Below, one piece after another: positions 43,976 to 55,248 of a stretch of DNA of 64,000 nt (positions are counted from its first letter, which is position 1; every line of letters begins with the position of its first letter). The stretch covers positions 39,933,470 through 39,997,469 of the forward strand of contig OX393578.1 in the NCBI GenBank assembly GCA_947652605.1. The letters are read 5' to 3'. The notes under the pieces are model-generated. The model was not told the origin of the DNA. It saw nothing but the letters and a program-made list of their open reading frames with translations, and did no database searches. This stretch comes from Elmis aenea (lineage: Eukaryota > Arthropoda > Insecta > Coleoptera > Elmidae). The translations under genes were made by a program, and so were the position numbers.

Positions 43976-46620
43976 TAAATATATATATAATTTAGCTCTG
44001 CGAGCCAAGTTGGCCCATGGCTTGTTTGATAACTTTCTTCCATCCTTCTCTATCGCTGGCCTTCCTTCTCCATCCAGTAATTTTTAACGTTTCTAAATCT
44101 CTCTCCACTTCCGTCCTCCATCTTGCTTTGGGTCGTCCCCTTCTCTTCCTTCCCCCTATCGTGTTTATCATTACCATTTTCGGCATTCTTGTACTCCCCA
44201 TTCTTTCTGTATGTCCCAGCCACCTTAGCCTTTGTGCTTTTATAACCCCAATGATACTTGTTTCTTTGTATAGTTCTTTTAATTCATCGTTTGTTCTTCT
44301 TACCCACTCATCTCCAATTCTCTTTCCGCCAAATATTTTCCTTAGCACCTTCCTTTCCCACACTTCTAGTCTTGTTTGTTCTGTTTTGTTTAGCGTCCAT
44401 GTTTCGCACGCGTACGTCACTATTGGTCTTATAGTAGTGTGGTATATTTTGATCTTTGCTTTTCTAGAAATATTTTTATTTCTCAGAACTCTGTTTAGTG
44501 CTCCCAAACATCGGTTTCCAGCCATTATTCTTGCCTGTATCTCATTGCCTATATTTGGGTTTCTTGAGAATACAGCCCCTAGGTACGTGAACTTTTCCAC
44601 CTCTTCAAACTTGTATTCTTTTCCACTTTCTGTTGTTACATTCAAGTAGTTTCCTCCTTTAAATTCACTGTCCTTCCATTCCATATACTTTGTCTTCTCC
44701 TCGTTTATATATAATCCCACCTTTCCCGCCTTTTCCTCCAGTGTTTTCGTTATAGTTCTCAACTCCTCTTTACTTCTAGTAATTAGCACAAGATCATCCG
44801 CAAATGCTAAACATTGGTGCCTTCTTCTATATACCAGCCCACTTCTGTTGATCTTTGCTTCCCTTATTGCTTTTTCCAGCACAATGTTGAACAGATTCGC
44901 CGACATTGGGTCCCCTTGTCTAACCCCCTCCTTACTCTCGAAAACTTCTGATGTTTTGCTGCCTACTCTAACCAGATTTTCTGTTCCTCTTAACGTTACT
45001 TTTATCATTCTTGTAAGTTTACCACTTACTCCCATTTCTTCTACTGCTTTGTACAATGCTTCTCTTTGAACGTTATCGTATGCTTGTCTGAAGTCGACAA
45101 ACAAAACAAATGTCTGTTTCTCGTGTTGATAGCTTTCTGCTTGAATCTCTCTTAGGGTGAAAATGTGATCCGTGGTGCTTCTTCCCTTCCTAAAGCCGCA
45201 TTGGTACTCCCCTATTTCGTTTTCTGTTTCTTCTACTAATTTATTTTTTATATAAGTTGCTATAATTTTATATGCGACGTTTAACAGGGAAATACCTCTG
45301 TAGTTGTGGCAAACACTTGCATCCCCTTTTTTATACACTGGGCATATTATTGCTTGTCCCCATTCTTTTGGCATTTCTTCTTTCCTCCAGATTTCCTCCA
45401 TCAGTTTTTGTAATTGTTCGATCAAGTCCTTGCTACCATACTTAAACAATTCTACAGTTATTCTATCTGTTCCTGGGCTCTTATTATTTTTTATCCGTTC
45501 CACTATTTCTTCGATTTGTTTTTTAGTTGGGGCTGGCACTTCTCTAGGACTCTCATTCATATTTCTATTAATCTGCTCATTTTCCCTCGCCTTCCTGCTG
45601 TTATCATTTAGTAGTTGGTCAAAATGTTCCTTCCATTTTTTTAGTATTTCTTCCTCTCCTGCAATAATATCTCCGTTTTCGTCCTTAAGGAATACCGTTT
45701 TTGTTTGGAATCCTCTCCTTTCTTTTTTAATTCCTTGGTACAAATTTCTAACCTGGTTATTCCTGAAATTGGTTTCTATTTCTTGTATCACTTTTTCATT
45801 ATATTTCCTTTTTTTATCTCTTAGCAGTGTTTTCGTTTTCCTCCTTTGCTCCTCATATTTATTTTTCTCCTCTTCCGTTTTTCCCGTTAACATTTTTAAT
45901 CTCAGTTTTTTCCTTTCCTCTAGTTCTTTCTTACAGTCCTCATCAAACCAATTTTTTCTTTCCTGTTTCGCTTTACTATTACAATTTTTGGCAGCCCGAT
46001 TAATCCTCGTTTTCAGTTCATTCCATTGTTCCTCAATTTCCTCCTTATCCGCCATTTTCTCCAATTCTTTTTTAATGCTTTTCTCGTATTTTAATTGATC
46101 GTCTTTACTCCTTAGTCTGATTACTTCTCTCTCTCTTCCTCCTGTCCTCGTTTGATTTCTCACTACAGGCAATATTTGCGTCACTCTGGCTCCCACTATA
46201 AAGTGGTCAGTATCCGCGTCCGGGCCCCTATACGTTCTTACATTGCTGATTGCTTTTATCTCTGGTTTTTCGATTAAGATATGATCGATCTGATTTATAG
46301 TTTTTCCATCTGGTGACCGCCACGTACCCTTATATATGTCTTTTCTTTGGAAGTACGTACTTACTATGACCAAATTCTTTTCCTTTGCGAAATCTATTAG
46401 AAATATCCCATTTTCATTTGTCGTTTCATGTTTGCTGTACTGCCCTATTGTTGGGCTATATATATTCTCTCTTCCTATTTTTGCATTTGCATCGCCAATC
46501 ATTATTTTCATATCGTACCTAGGAATTTCTTCGTATATTTTATCTAGTTCATTATAGAATTCTTCCTTGACTTCGACGTCTTTTTCTTCTGTAGGTGCGT
46601 GAAAGTTTAGTAGTGTAATA
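43976..46620 (-). mobile_element. RTE-like non-LTR retrotransposon, 5'-truncated
   Basis: About 2.6 kb on the minus strand. The 5' border near 46620 cuts into the endonuclease domain. The 3' untranslated region is extremely short and AT-repeat-like (TAAATTATATATATATTTAT right after the stop), as in RTE elements, with no poly-A. It lies in the foldback and hAT nest described at 41865 and 41463. The coding frame is uninterrupted, so the insertion is young relative to its hosts. Confidence 0.85.
43992..46612 (-). CDS. endonuclease-reverse transcriptase ORF of an RTE-like element (5' partial)
   Basis: Open without a stop from the truncation (NFHAPTEEKDVEVKEEFYNE upstream of the first ATG at 46511) to the stop at 43992-43994; 839 codons from the ATG. 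Endonuclease motifs: IMIGDANAKIG at residues 4-14, TWRSPDG near 63, IDHILI near 75, DTDHFIVGARV near 100. A charged linker follows. RT motifs: NNKSPGTDRITVELFK near 342, YKKGD near 394, CGFRKGRSTTDHIF near 438, VLFVDFRQAYDNV near 469, GVRQGDPMSANLFNIV near 528, LAFADDLVLI near 567. The C-terminus has CETWTLNKTEQTRLEVWERK and the RLRWLGHTERM motif typical of insect RTE-like ORFs. The N-terminal endonuclease residues are lost. The plus-strand open frames over this region are shadows. Confidence 0.9.
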
Positions 46621-47610
46621 AAATAAATATATTGAACCTTATATTATTAAAAAGAGGGGAAAAATGCTTTTTTTAAAAGTCATAGCCAACTATGGTTTCC
46701 ATTTAAAAAAATACAAGTTTGTAATTTATCTAAGAATTTAAATAATATAGAGACAAATGAATGTTTTCATTTTATACTACGTAAAATAGTCTACAACTTT
46801 TTCCCCAAAAATATTTGTGTACAATCAAGTATAACCGAGTTATTAACGATTTACAAAAATGCTTATTTTGATTTTTGTTTACTATCTAGCGTGCCAGGGA
46901 AATTTTTAAAAACAATAATGCATCATTGAATAGGTCTCCGAAAATGGAACAATTTGTTTAATTTAAACTAGCTCTTGCCGTTTACGAGATCCCAATAGTG
47001 GCTCTTCTATGTGGACCACCTTGTATATTATATACTACCTGTTACAAATACGGAGTAGGTTAATCACAAACAGTCAATGTACTTGTTTTTATTGATGTAG
47101 ATCTTTTTGCGGAATGCTGTGTGATCAAGTGTTAATCATGTGCCGAACATTTTTACGAGCGGTGTTCATTTTCACAAATGATAAACGGACCGAAAATTTG
47201 GTCAGTTACATCCGAAGTCCGTTAATCGAGGTCAGTCTAAATCGATGGTTTGCTGTTTTTTTCTATCAATGCGGTTAGCAACAAAAATCAATGAATAATA
47301 TAAAACTAGTTCTTTTTTTAAATTTTTTTTTTACATATACATGAAATAAAGATAAAGATATTAAAAATAACGTGGGACAGAATTGATTAAAATGCAGTTC
47401 ATTAGTAGCTAAACTGGTACTTGCGTTTCACAAATGTGTCGTAGATAGGCCGTTTCAATTTTTCGATATCGCCCACCCCTAATGGACACTGTAAAAACAA
47501 AATCTATTTGGTGGTACGGACGCCTATGTCGAATGAAAGACGGCAGATGATAAAAATAAATGCTGCACTGGATACTTAAGGATGTCACGTTTTCCACTCT
47601 ATATCTGATA

Positions 47611-49164
47611 TACAGGGTGTCCCAGCCAAGACGAATTATTCGATAGCTCTGTTATTAGTAATATTATTAAAAAAAGTTAAATATAAAAGTTGTTTGTAAT
47701 CATTTACTACATAACCTAAAATTATTTTCAACTATACACAGTGTTTTGTTTTTGCGCTCTGATACTAACTAAACATTGTTTTTTTTATATGAAACATCCT
47801 GTATATTTTGTAATTTTTGAATGTTAAATTAAATTCTCTTTCAAAAATAGTATAGGTTGTTTATGTCTAAGATGAACCGTTTTTGAGTTATTACCGTTTT
47901 TTTGAAAATTTTGACAGATGCCGATCTTAATAAAAATATTTATATTTATTAACGTAACAACACCTGAGCAATTTACTCTGGTAATTTATTAGACAATAGT
48001 GTCATAGTGATTGTTGACTAGTTACATTTTTAAAATATTATACAGGGTGTTCGTTATACTCGGTCCATTTCGCTAAACTTTAAACGCCTATAAGTCATTT
48101 TTTTGTAATGGAACACCCTATATATTTTTACATTTTCTTGTAGAAAATTTAATTATCTTTCAAAGTTGTTTAGCATGTTTTATGTCTAAATATAATATTT
48201 TTAGAGTTATTTCGTTTCTTATGATTATTTGCGAGTATTTTACCTAAAATATCGATAGTAGCCTTTGAAAATTCAAAACAATTTGCATGAACTGTCAACC
48301 AGAACAGTTAATCGGCACAATTTAAAATATTATGCCACTAAAAATCCATATTTTTTAAGTACTGTAGATACACAGCATTCTGGTGTTATTTGCTGCCATT
48401 TATGCTGTGTATCTACAGTTCTTAAAAAATATGGATTTTTAGTGGCATAATAGTTTAAATTGTGCCGTTTAACTTTTGTGGTTGACAGTTCATACAAATT
48501 GTTTTGAATTTTCAAAGGCTAACCGATATTTTAGGTAAAATACTCACAAATAATCATAAGAAACGAAATAACTCCAAAAATATTTTATTTAGACATAAAA
48601 CATGCCTAACAACTTTGAAAGATAATTAAATTTTCTACAAGAAAATGTAAAAATATATAGGGCGTTCCATTACAAAAAAATGACTTATAGACGTTTTAAG
48701 TTTAGCGAAATGGACCGAGTATAACGAATACCCTGTATAATATTTTAAAAATGTAACTAGTCAACAATCACTATGACGCTATTGTCTAATAAATTACCAG
48801 AGTAAATTGCTCTGGTGTTGTTACGTTAATAAATATAAATATTTTTATAAAGGTCTGCATCTGTCAAAATTTTCAAGAAAACGTTAATAACTCAAAAACG
48901 GTTCATTTTAAACATAAACAACCTATACTATTTTTGAAAGAGAATTTAATTTTACATCCAAAAATTGCAAAATATACAGGATGTTCCATATAAAAAAAAA
49001 CAATGTTTAGTATCAGAGCGCAAAAACAAAACACTGTGTATAGTTAAAAATAATTTTAGGTTATGTAGTAAATGATTACAAACAACTTTTATATTTAACT
49101 TTTTTTAATATTATTACTAATTACAGAGCTATCGAATAATTCGTCTTGGCTGGGACACCCTGTA
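47611..49164. mobile_element. 1.55-kb near-perfect double concentric palindrome, families E and F
   Basis: The outer ends TACAGGGTGTCCCAGCCAAG and their inverse meet around a centre at about 48388, with a loop of only about 30 bp. A second pair of termini, TACAGGGTGTTCGTTATACT and its inverse (48041 and 48737), is concentric with the first to within a base or two. Pairing is seamless across the inner borders (TAGTTACATTTTTAAAATAT on both sides). The similarity even continues about 15 bp outside the outer ends (CGTTTTCCACTCTA). One inverted duplication of a composite segment explains this better than two independent insertions. The centre carries a transposase fragment. Confidence 0.9.
48265..48515 (+). 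pseudogene. mariner-like transposase DDE fragment present in both palindrome arms
   Basis: The plus strand from about 48265 reads TVNRHNLKYYATKNPYFLST then VDTQH before the turn-around. The minus strand from about 48515 reads KVKRHNLNYYATKNPYFLRT then VDTQH. The NRHNxxYWxxxNPxxxRxVDxQ pattern is the stretch just after the second catalytic region in the DUF4817-linked mariner-like transposases; here YW has become YY. The catalytic residues themselves are not included. Each arm thus keeps a piece of the parental catalytic domain, marking where the inverted duplication turned. Confidence 0.5.
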
Positions 49165-50145
49165 GAGTGGAAAACGTCGTCAGTTGCAGTAACCAACTTC
49201 TTTTTCATATTTCAATAATTTGAAGAAACTAATCAGACTTCTTTCGTTATTTCTAAATCTAAAAAAAACTCTCATTAGATTTTAATATTATGGAGCTTTA
49301 AAATATACCTACAAAACTAAACGCTGTAGTCAATTTTGACCGTTAACTGTGATAATAAAGCCAATGGTAATCACGTTTCGATACACGTAATTTAATAACT
49401 AATACTAAATTAGTGTCTATAGTTTCGGAAAATCGACTAGAAAATCCGAGTTAATATATTTTGGTAGTGGTTTAACCTCCTATAGGGTTTACATATCGAA
49501 AGAGTCACGTATAGTTGCACAATGAAAGTGGCAGGCAGGGTGTCTAGAGTATGGCTCGGTGGTGTGTAGTGGGCACATAATGAAATGCGGCCCCGGATCA
49601 ATATATCCCGGAGCGGGCTGATTAAATGGCAGCGTTAACCGGATATTGCCATCTGAATTGTCACCGCCGTGAATCTATGTCTCACATTCACACTTTGCAC
49701 CACGTGACTCCAGGCTCATTTAAAAACAGATACAGTAGCGTCTTTGGGTAGTAAAATCGTTCGCCAATTAAATTACATCTCACGGTGTATCAACACTATT
49801 AAAGACATTTGTGTGCAGTGACACTTGGTGAATAAAAGAAAGGCACCTTCGTTAAGCCACATTAAATAAAAATATTAATTAGTATATTTAAATCAATTAT
49901 ATTTAAGTTTAAGGTAACAAATTTTATTAATTATTATTACACAACGGTCATACACATTCAGTCATCAGCGTAACAAACAATTTTTTTTTCCAATCTGTAT
50001 CCTGATAATGGTTTATTTCTTGTATTACACCATCCATTATAATTATTACTTTTGGTTTCCAAATACATCAAATTGTGCGATTAGTTTTAAAATGAACAAT
50101 ACGCATTGCACTAAAACGTGCAGAAAGATATGCTCTCGTGTATAC
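49165..50145. other. unassigned stretch; 49500-49760 looks like conserved non-coding DNA
   Basis: 49500-49760 is compositionally balanced and free of transposon features. It contains ATAATGAAATGCGGCCCCGG, GAGCGGGCTGATTAAATGGC, GTTAACCGGATATTGCC and CACCACGTGACTCC (a CACGTG E-box). It looks like an enhancer or other constrained element in a gene desert or large intron. That is impression, not proof. Confidence 0.35.
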
Positions 50146-51016
50146 TAGGGTTTTTCGGTTTTTAAAAATCGGTTTTGAAAAACCGTTTTTTTTGAAAAAA
50201 ATTATGTATTCGAAAAACCGGTTTTTTTTAACTAAAAAACCGGTTTTTAAGCCTAGATTTAACACGTAAAAAATAAATATCTACATAAAAATCTATACAC
50301 TTCTGCTTCATTTGCAAAATCCAAAAAACGTTGTTACAAAAAAATCAAACATATTTCCGCTGGCTTCAAGAATTGAATCGGAAAAATATTATCTTGTTTT
50401 TACCCAAGTTATGCTATAGAATTGGAAACAAATTTCGATGAAGATGAAGATATTATTAAGGATTTTTGGATTTGCTGTTTTTGTTAAAGGTTCCTCTCCT
50501 CGATAAATCTAAGAATTGATTTCTCCATTTCTTCTTTCAAGACATTGTTCTTTTCATTAAAGGCAGCATTTGCAGTATTTGAATCAACTAATAAAAGGAT
50601 AAAGAATTTGGGAACACTGTTTGAAGCTTTAAAAACAGTAAGACCCAGCTCAATAGTCAGCGAACCAGTGTTTTCTGTATCTGGTAATTTTGAATCTCAA
50701 ATACGAACCAGATTAAGTCATGATTCCGTAAATGTTTTGTGTTTTTAAAATCATGTTTTCTAAAGAAAAAAGCAAATTAAAAAAAAAGCTATTTATGGTT
50801 TGTTGAAAGTTTAGAATTTTATTTTTAATTGTTATCTTATCATTTGGTTTTATTTGAAATTTGTTTTATATTTTATAAAATTATGAAATATAAATTATTT
50901 TATGACGTTTTAATTGTTTTTTTAAAACTATTCGAAAACCGGTTTTAACCGGTTTTTTTGGAAAAACTGGTATTCGAAAACCGGTTTTTCAAAAGTCGGT
51001 TTTTGTATAAACCCTA
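50146..51016 (+). mobile_element. hAT element with TAGGGTTT ends and duplication GTGTATAC
   Basis: The left end, TAGGGTTTTTCGGTTTTTAA, and the inverted right end, TAGGGTTTATACAAAAACCG, are flanked by perfect 8-bp direct repeats, GTGTATAC, at 50138-50145 and 51017-51024. AAAAACCGGTTTT blocks line both subterminal regions. A hAT C-terminal domain remnant lies inside. At 871 bp it is internally deleted. Confidence 0.92.
50545..50748 (+). pseudogene. hAT transposase C-terminal dimerization domain
   Basis: The frame reads FESTNKRIKNLGTLFEALKT, VRPSSIVSEPVFSVSGNFES, QIRTRLSHDSVNVLCF and a stop. The LxxxKPTSxxSERVFSxxGNFxxxxRxRLxxxxxNxLxFL pattern is the hAT dimerization domain of the group with BED-finger transposases. 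Only one usual residue, the arginine in SERVFS, has changed (to proline). Upstream catalytic segments are absent or scrambled. Confidence 0.8.
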
Positions 51017-51404
51017 GTGTATACCATTAATAATTAGCACAATGACTTAATACTCTTAGTACTATAACACAGTATTGTTTCATGTTAGAGGGATAATACG
51101 CATGTAATCCTAAAACGATTAAGCAATATACAGAGTGTCCGAAAGTTGTGACTCACCGTAAACTAGAATAAAGGTAACCACTAAGGGATGCCTTTATTAT
51201 AAACAAAATCCATGGTACACTGGACGTGGTTTAAAACTGAAATTATTGTATTCAAAATATTTTCTTTGCTGTAGTCTAGTGGTGTCAAACTCATTTGTTA
51301 ATTAACATGGACCACCAGATTCAGTTTAAGAGCGTATTCTTGCCGCAACAAAAAAAAAGTCTCCACAAAAAAAATATAGCAAGCAAAAAAAAAGGTCAAT
51401 GATG
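51017..51404. other. terminus fragments of two DNA transposons
   Basis: TACAGAGTGTCCGAAAGTTG at about 51129 is a decayed TACAGGGTG-type end. TAGTGGTGTCAAACTCATTT at about 51277 followed by GGACCACCAGATTC is a hAT MITE end. Neither has a visible partner. Confidence 0.45.
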
Positions 51405-51827
51405 TACAGGATGGACCAAATTCGAACGTTTTACGGGGTATTTACCTTAATAGTTTCAAAAATCTGATACATATCGGTCTCTTGGGCTGTTTTTTCAAGA
51501 AAATAAGGCCTGTGTTATCAGATTTTTTATATCGCTTTTCATTTTGGTTTTACAGACGAAAAATGAAATTTCGTTATTTTTCAAAATTTATTATAACTTC
51601 TTTATTTATTAAATAAAGCAAAATCTTATCAAGGTCTTTTATACAGATTTTTATGCTAAATTCAAAAACAAAATAATTTCTTTTAATGATCTAGCGGGAC
51701 TATCGAGATATGAAGTGTACTTATATTTTTTTAAATAGAAACTCTAGTTGACGATGACTATATGAAAGAGCTTAGCTCTTCAAAAATCTATCGTTTTATA
51801 TATTTGTTGCAAAAAATAACCTAAATA
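51405..51827. mobile_element. half of a TACAGGATG-ended foldback relative
   Basis: TACAGGATGGACCAAATTCG opens a segment containing TTTTTTTAAATAGAAACTCT AG, the same internal motif (poly-T, AAATGGAA, TAGTTG) as in the family A arms. It is interrupted at TA (51826-51827) by the pogo-like element, and continues at 55311. The right half was not identified. Confidence 0.4.
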
Positions 51828-52396
51828 GCGGAACGCGGGGCAGGACGGACACTTTAATATATAAACAGTTGTAATTTATTAATTTAAGGTAGGAAAAATC
51901 TAATAATTTGTATTTGAATTCTCTCTTTATTCGTTTTTAAAATTTAATTACAAAATAAAAAATTATCCCAAACTACAAAGTTTAAATTTACAAAAAAAAA
52001 AAAAAAAATGGCAAACGGTCCGTTCTGCCCAGGGGTTTGGGCAGAACGGAACCTTCTTTGCTAAATTGTTTAATTTCTTAAAAAGAGTCAAAGTAGTCAT
52101 AGCAGCTTATTATTCGAACAACGTAATAATAATAATGTAGATCTTTCAAAGATATATGCTTAACAAACTTAAAACTAATTAAATGAAACATAAAAAATTA
52201 AAGTAAGCAACCATTGTTCGGCAATCTCAAAACCAGTTCATTTCTTCATATTGTTTGTCAACCAGTGCATTAAAAAATATTTTTTTTGCACAAAAACCTG
52301 ATCACAGACCACGGTAAAGTTATTTCAAATAAAAATTTAATCATCAAAACAATAAATTAATTCTAAATTAACATGAAATTGTTTAAAAATATAAAT

Positions 52397-54175
52397 TCAG
52401 TTGTTGGCAGCGCAACTTCTGCAAAAATGTGGCATTTCGTCGTCTTCGCTATCGACTTCTGCACAAGAATTATGCGCCCACTTGAAACAGGAAGCACAGG
52501 TCACCCATCCCTCAGTAGATCTTGAATACAAGTCCTTGCAGTAAAAACATTTGGCATCGCTGTCATCTTCTTCACTGGATTCACTTTTGACCGTTTCGTG
52601 TGCAGATTTTTTCCTCTTTTTGGTTGATTCTCTCTTATTCGTGAATTTCAACTTGTTTGTAGCTCTCTCTTCTTTTCTTTGAGCCTTCATTTTTGAAGTT
52701 TGAATTACAGTTTCCAGTTCTGTTTTATAAGAAGAGAAAGTCAATACCAGTGCCCGTCCCCTTTTCCTATTTGTTTTTCGCCTCTTCATAGTTTGAACAT
52801 TAGGAACAGCATCTAAATGTCCGGAAATGAGGTTGAAACCGATGCTTCACTAATAGTAAGTCTAGGGCTAATAGCTTTGCTAGTGGATGGTGTTGATGAA
52901 ACATGAGCATTTGCATGCGCTGAACTAGATGTGTAAGACTCTGGCTGAAATTCGAAGTTGGTGGGTTCAGGTGGCAAACAATCTGCATCTGTAAAAACAC
53001 CCATGTGGACAGGCCAAATGCCAGTAGCCTCAAATCCTTTGATTGCTGTTCGCATGGATGCCGCATTTACAAAAGCCTCACCGAAGAGTGATGCCACTTG
53101 CCAAAGTGTGATTACCTTCGAACGAAGCCATTTTCGAGTTTCTTCCTAGTAATATGAACTGATTGGCTTCATGAGTGAAACATCAAGGGGTTGAAGTCTA
53201 TGTGAAGTGAGGGGGAAGGCACAGCATTATGACTCCATTTTCTCTCGCAGAATCGATGACATGCAGATTTATTGTGTGCGTGGAGTGTCCATCTAATATC
53301 AGTAGAACAACATTATCCTTAGTTGCTTTCGAAAACTTGACAAACTTTTCGAACCACCTTGAAAAAATACCTGATGTTATCCATTTTGTTTCATGGCACT
53401 CCGCCCAACCTGCAAGAGGTAGACCGAGTGAGAATTCAGTCTGAATTCGTTTTCGAGGGAATATTAGCATAGGAGGCATGTAAGCACCAGCCGCCGAAAC
53501 ACCTATTTCAGCTGTTACAGTTTCCCCTCTTTCAGCTGAAGTTAAAACACCCACTTGCCGCTTTCCTTTTGGTGCTATGATTCTTGAATGTCCTTTGGGA
53601 TTTACAGAAATGCCGGTTTCGTCGCAGTTGTAAATTTGATCAGCTGTTAGGTTGTGTTTGTCGACAATCTCGGTAAGCAAATCAAAAAACTTTTTAACAT
53701 TTGGTCTGTTGAAACCCATTGCTCGGGCCCCAGACGTCGCCTCAGGTTTCCGCATAGTTAAATCCTGATGCCTAGTAAGAAATTAGTTAACCCAATCTTT
53801 ACCAGCCATCTTCTTCTCTTTATTGAAAGAATGGATCAATTTGTTCTTCTCAGCTAACTGAAACGCAAGACCGCGAAAATCCATCATCGTTAAGCCAAAT
53901 AATCTTCCTTCCATATCTTTTAAATACTGAACTAGTTCCAATTTCTGTTCAGACGTAAAAACGCACTGAAACTTTCCTTTGGATTTGTCAATTTTGAAAC
54001 TATCGTCCGTTAATTTCCTCTGAACAGCTCTTTGCAAAGTTGTCTTGGGGACGTTAAACTGTGCACAAGCTTTCCGGAGTCCCATTTCCTTACTTACAAC
54101 AGCAGTCACAGCCTGTTTCATACTTTCTAATGACCATTTTTGACGATTTGTCAAGCGTACATATTTTCGAACCAT
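52397..54175 (-). pseudogene. pogo/Tigger-like transposase with HTH_psq, DDE_1 and C-terminal PHD-like finger
   Basis: In order on the minus strand: an N-terminal Psq-type HTH (53783-54175; WSLESMKQAVTAVVSKEMGL, KACAQFNVPKTTLQRAV). Then a CENP-B-like second domain (GLTMMDFRGLAFQLAEKNKL, AGKDWVN). Then DDE_1 (53198-53755): YNCDETGIS with the first aspartate, [13 protein letters not shown] with the second, and, one frame over near 53180, RLQPLDVSLMKPI with the third. Next comes a tail frame (52813-53097) with AIKGFEATGIWPVHMGVF. Last is a basic region plus a Cys-His finger (CFYCKDLYSRSTEGWVTCAS, CFKWAHNSCAEV, HFCRSC; 52397-52789), a PHD-like domain. Breaks: an in-frame TAA at 53783, a frameshift near 53199, an in-frame stop near 53155 and a frameshift near 52810. 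All catalytic aspartates are still there. Confidence 0.88.
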
Positions 54176-54635
54176 CCTTAACCTATGTGATATGAAATAA
54201 TATTAATATGGTTACAGTACAAGAAATATTTAGAAAAGAAATAAGAAAGAAAAATCGGACATGGGGCGTAATGAAACCTCGGTCCTTCGTGCCCCGGTCC
54301 GTTCTGCCCCATCCGTTGAAGTTAGGTACAGTTCAAATTCCTCTAGAATGGTCTATGAAATATACAACAGTAAATACACAGGAGCGTAGTCCAAGACTCG
54401 TAGTTTAAGGATATATCAAGAAAAAATGTAATAAAATTAGAGTTTTTGCTTACCTTGCATATGATGATGACAACTAATTACAATACAGAACGATTACACA
54501 AGCAAATTCGGGACACGCGCGAAAACCAAGCGAATAAGCTTATCTAGAACGACAAAAATATCGTCAGTCTATTTTTTATGCTTTACTAATGGTTCCTAAA
54601 AATTTTCTTAGATAGTGCCACGGTACAATTCAAAC

Positions 54636-55248
54636 CATGGCCAACTTCATTCATAATCCGCTACGCTACTTATATGGCCGTCCCAATTGACCATAAACTG
54701 CCATAAACGTCGTTCCCAGGTAAACGTCAAAAAAGTACGTCAACTGGTGCTCCCTGTGAAGTATATCAATAACTATATTTTTCAAATTGATAGTTAGTCT
54801 CGCATTTCTGTAAAACTTTGGACTTGAATAATAATTATTTACCTGTAAAAATAACCAACAGCAATCAACTTCGCTTATGGGAAATTTCCTGAGGTAAATA
54901 TGTGCTTTATCAATCTCACAACTTTTTGACGGGTTTGTTGCTTTGCTAAAAAATATTTATACTTGTTCCAAATTCAGTGAAAATTGCGAATTAAACCATG
55001 AAAAATATTTGTTATAACTATTCATAAAATTGTTTGGGGAATTTTTCTTAACTTGGACATTTAACTACCATTATTAGTATTAACAATGTATTAACATGAC
55101 ATTTAAAATACATCACTGAGGGCGCCACCTGACGTACTATTTTGACGGCTGACTCTGACTTTTCACAACAATGAAAAATTTGGAATTGGGACGGCCATAT
55201 AAGTAGCGAAACAAGCAGCTGAGCGGATTATGAATGAAGTTAGCCATG
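54636..55248. mobile_element. foldback hAT-type MITE inside the pogo-like element
   Basis: CATGGCCAACTTCATTCATA and inverted CATGGCTAACTTCATTCATA begin arms that share ATCCGCT, TACTTATATGGCCGTCCC and AATT over about 65 bp. Flanks ATTCAAAC (54628-54635) and ATTCAAAA (55249-55256) match at 7 of 8 positions, a hAT-type duplication. Non-coding. Confidence 0.75.

Larger units (their letters stand above)
41865..47025. mobile_element. foldback element, family A, holding three further insertions
   Basis: TACAGGGTGGTCCACATAGA on the left and inverted TACAAGGTGGTCCACATAGA on the right share the first 60 bp (GGGATCTCGTAAACGG). The two sides then diverge, because the left arm has been interrupted or deleted. 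The right arm (46640-47025) contains CCATTTAAAAAAATACAAGT and ATAGCCAACTATGGT, shared with the foldback at 16480-17410. Nested inside are a Penelope-like fragment (42240-42411), a Jockey fragment (42750-43754) and an RTE element (43976-46620). Confidence 0.75.
41463..47481. mobile_element. hAT MITE (TAGGGTTGAGCGATAT) expanded to 6 kb by nested insertions
   Basis: The left end, TAGGGTTGAGCGATATATCC, and the inverted right end, TAGGGGTGGGCGATATCG, match at 14 of the first 16 bases. The flanks are ATGAACAC (41455-41462) and ATGGACAC (47482-47489), 7 of 8 identical, as expected for an old hAT duplication. Internal TATCGATATC repeats are typical of this MITE type. Everything between about 41865 and 47025 was inserted later. 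Confidence 0.7.

Noticed and set aside
44017..46557. Several long plus-strand open frames, including one of 264 codons
   Set aside because: They lie antisense to the RTE reverse transcriptase frame, have leucine/serine/phenylalanine-rich shadow composition and no domains.
53229..53444. Plus-strand frames over 52958-53444
   Set aside because: Antisense shadows of the pogo-like transposase.
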